DNA of 6,816 nt from an uncultured Dialister sp. GTDB lineage: Bacteria > Bacillota > Negativicutes > Veillonellales > Dialisteraceae. Shown in pieces: positions 5,118 to 6,816 of this stretch. Position 1 is the stretch's first letter. Each line of letters begins with the position of its first letter. The stretch spans positions 1 through 6,816 of the forward strand of contig URAA01000079.1 of the NCBI GenBank assembly GCA_900545785.1, written 5' to 3'. Both the position numbers and the translations under genes were made by a program. The notes below the pieces were generated by a model, which did no database searches, was not told where the DNA came from, and was given only the letters and a program-made list of their open reading frames with translations.

Positions 5118-6694
5118 CGCTCTTCCCCGCCTTCTTTATTTATTTCCGTGATGTCCGGATTTTGCGCCTCCGATGAGGGAAGATCCTTTTCTTTCTCTTT
5201 GGCGGCTCTGTTTCTCTCTGCTTTCCGCCTTTCTTTTCTCCGTCCGCTCTTCACGGCTCTCGTTACAAAGGAAAGGAGGAAAATGAGCGCCGCAACGACT
5301 CCGGCGGCGAGGAAAAAGAGGCCCCGCTCACCGAAGGTCAGCGTGGAATCGATCACCCTGAGGGCGGCGGTGCCCAGTATAAGGAGTGCTCCCGCCCATT
5401 TCAGGAAATCCGAATCATCCATGATGCCTTTTACGATCACCGATACGCCGAGGAAAATGGAAAAGAGGGAAACAATAAGGGCGGAATAAGCGCCGGTCAT
5501 TTCAAAAACGGAAACGGAAGCGGCAATAAGCATGACAAAGGGGGTCAGTCCCGCCAGAAGGGCAAGTCCTTCTTTTTTGATGGTCATTCTTGTAAGTAAA
5601 ACCGCATCGGCAGCCAAAATGAGGAAAAAAAGGATCCATAAAGGCCAATTTCCTGTCGCACCGGTCCACAAAGGGCTCCATGATCCTTCCAAAAGAACGG
5701 CAAATACGGAAGCTCCGCCGAATATACGGAGAGCTCCTCCCATGGTGCTTCCCGATTCCATAAGAGCACCTGCCATCCAAGTCAGCGCAGCAGCAAGAGC
5801 AAAGAAAAGCATCTGCCAGAGGAGGGCGGAAGTCATCCAAAACAGCATGACCAGCACGCAAATGACCCAGACCCAAGAGTAGCCGACGGCGGCTTTATGG
5901 CGGCGTTCTTCCAAAAGTTTTGCCAAAAGAGGAAGAGCGGCGACAAAGAGCACCCATGATATGATTTCCATCCAGACGGAATCGGGCGATAAGCGGTACA
6001 ACGCAAGAGACGTCCCCATATAAAGGATCCCGAGGCCTGCCGAGCCGGAAATGTACGTCATGAGAAGCAGGAAAATCGAAGAAACGCCGAGCAAGACAAA
6101 CAGGTCGTCCGATAATTTAAAGGAATCATTGATCAGCCATAGAGCTCCCAAAAAAGCAAGGCCGTGAAAAACAGCGGCTCCTTCTCTTAAAATATCGGGA
6201 ATGCGGTGATGGTAGGTTTCCGAAGGAATCAGGCGGAAAGAAAAGGGCCGCTTTGATTCCGAATTCAGACGGTTTCCCATATCTTTTACCCGGTCTTCCC
6301 TCTTTGCGCTTACCGCCATTGAATCCGACAGTCCGCCGTAGGACAGCGTTTCGTCCAACACGTCGGTTCCGCCGTAAATCCTTTCTTTCTTAGGCGGATC
6401 TTTGATCAGCTTGTCTTTCCAAAGAATGAGCGCCATGAGAAAAATCGACAGCACTAAGGGAAAAAGGGCCATAAAAAATCTTTCGTCCTGTGTGAGATCC
6501 TGCCAAAAGCCGGCGCAGACGAAAGCAATTCCTGCAAGAAAACAGGTGGCGGCCAATACAAAGATTCCCTCTCCTTTGGAAGAATTCTTTTCTTTTCCGT
6601 ATTTGGAAAGAAGATTCTTCCCCTCTTCGGCGGTTATTATATTTTCTTCCACCCATCGGGGGATCTCTTTCCTAATCCATTTAAAATGAGTCAT
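5114..6694 (-). CDS. DUF2157-type multi-spanning membrane protein
   Basis: This is a 526-aa integral membrane protein. The N-terminus (1-40, with RWVEENIITAEEGKNLLSKYG at 13-33) is the amphipathic cytoplasmic helix pair that typically opens DUF2157 proteins. Roughly 14 hydrophobic segments follow: about 43-63, 73-92, 173-189, 197-214, 217-234, 241-259, 271-288, 290-311, 322-338, 350-368, 376-398, 403-421, 432-446 and 458-478. The second and third segments are separated by an unusually long hydrophilic stretch (96-168). The protein ends in a very basic, then acidic tail (479-526). Family function is unknown, but pairing with a GDYXXLXY protein is characteristic and is seen immediately downstream with a four-base overlap. 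It is the first gene of the five-gene operon. AAAGGA about nine nt before the ATG at 6694 supports the start. I could not identify a convincing promoter in the 80 bp upstream. Confidence 0.85.
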   Translation of the reverse strand: MTHFKWIRKEIPRWVEENIITAEEGKNLLSKYGKEKNSSKGEGIFVLAATCFLAGIAFVCAGFWQDLTQDERFFMALFPLVLSIFLMALILWKDKLIKDPPKKERIYGGTDVLDETLSYGGLSDSMAVSAKREDRVKDMGNRLNSESKRPFSFRLIPSETYHHRIPDILREGAAVFHGLAFLGALWLINDSFKLSDDLFVLLGVSSIFLLLMTYISGSAGLGILYMGTSLALYRLSPDSVWMEIISWVLFVAALPLLAKLLEERRHKAAVGYSWVWVICVLVMLFWMTSALLWQMLFFALAAALTWMAGALMESGSTMGGALRIFGGASVFAVLLEGSWSPLWTGATGNWPLWILFFLILAADAVLLTRMTIKKEGLALLAGLTPFVMLIAASVSVFEMTGAYSALIVSLFSIFLGVSVIVKGIMDDSDFLKWAGALLILGTAALRVIDSTLTFGERGLFFLAAGVVAALIFLLSFVTRAVKSGRRKERRKAERNRAAKEKEKDLPSSEAQNPDITEINKEGGEER

Positions 6695-6712
6695 GAGGAA
6701 ATTCCTTTATCG

Positions 6713-6729
6713 AAAGGGGGTTGCCCTTT
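6713..6729 (-). repeat. Inverted repeat in the leader of the DUF2157 operon
   Basis: AAAGGG (6713-6718) and CCCTTT (6724-6729) form a 6-bp stem with a 5-nt loop, between the upstream terminator and the ribosome site of the operon's first gene. It could be a leader hairpin, an operator or a weak terminator remnant. No promoter is recognisable close by, so its role is open. Confidence 0.3.
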
Positions 6730-6737
6730 TATTTCAT

Positions 6738-6765
6738 AAAAAAGCGGTGATGATCCCACCACCGC
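6738..6765 (-). terminator. Intrinsic terminator of the universal stress protein gene
   Basis: On the minus strand GCGGTGGT (6758-6765) pairs with ATCACCGC (6744-6751) over 8 bp with one G-T wobble and a 6-nt loop. It is followed directly by six T's (6738-6743). It lies just past two tandem stop codons of the gene entering from the right, and should separate that transcript from the DUF2157 operon. Confidence 0.85.
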
Positions 6766-6775
6766 AGCCTTTTTA

Positions 6776-6816
6776 TTATTTCACAATCAGAACGGGACAG
6801 GGAGCACGGCTTACGA
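6776..6816 (-). CDS. Universal stress protein (UspA family), C-terminal end only
   Basis: Only the last 12 codons are inside the window. They read VSRAPCPVLIVK followed by two in-frame TAA stops (6776-6778 and 6773-6775). The V-x-R-x-x-x-CPVLIVK ending is the typical final beta strand of UspA-family proteins, which bind ATP or otherwise respond to stress in the cytoplasm. The rest of the gene lies beyond the right edge, so subtype and ATP-binding residues cannot be judged. A terminator follows immediately. Confidence 0.75.
   Translation of the reverse strand, partial: VSRAPCPVLIVK

Noticed and set aside
5502..5882. Open frames on both strands inside the DUF2157 gene
   Set aside because: They lie wholly inside a long gene with clear membrane-protein periodicity; the products are Cys/Arg/His-rich or low-complexity, as expected of off-frame reading.

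Overview
This is an ordinary chromosomal stretch with moderate GC (by eye, in the mid-40s percent) and AT-rich intergenic gaps. It probably comes from a low-to-mid GC Firmicute-lineage anaerobe. A diderm Negativicute (Veillonella/Dialister/Megasphaera type) is my best guess: there is a secreted Adhesin_E-like protein with a classical signal peptide, an enterobacterial-type YfbR and a SixA-type phosphatase, together with strong AGGAGG-type ribosome sites. The taxon is inferred from protein style only. I see no mobile element, CRISPR array, tRNA or rRNA.

Layout, left to right. Positions 1-97 hold a minus-strand terminator-like hairpin. Two unrecognised minus-strand genes follow (98-634 and 753-1529), each with its own extended -10 promoter candidate. 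A divergent intergenic region (1530-1700) separates them from one plus-strand gene (1701-2414), which encodes a secreted protein with two tandem Adhesin_E-like repeats. A bidirectional terminator (about 2517-2544) closes that gene and also the long minus-strand operon that converges on it.

The operon runs from 6694 down to 2543. In transcription order it is: a DUF2157 multi-spanning membrane protein, a GDYXXLXY-family membrane-anchored protein, a SixA-type phosphohistidine phosphatase, ThiD (HMP/HMP-P kinase) and a YfbR-type HD 5'-deoxynucleotidase. Spacing is very tight (4-bp ATGA overlap, 15-bp gap, 1-bp overlap, 4-bp ATGA overlap), so co-transcription and translational coupling are likely. 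Upstream on the same strand is the last dozen codons of a universal stress protein gene, closed by a good intrinsic terminator.

The operon joins an envelope module of unknown function (DUF2157 + GDYXXLXY) to three small soluble enzymes of phosphoryl chemistry and metabolite salvage. No previously undescribed system is clearly demonstrated. The best leads are the membrane pair with its unusual insertion and diverged signature, its operon partners, and the two unrecognised genes at the left, one of which has internal repeats.
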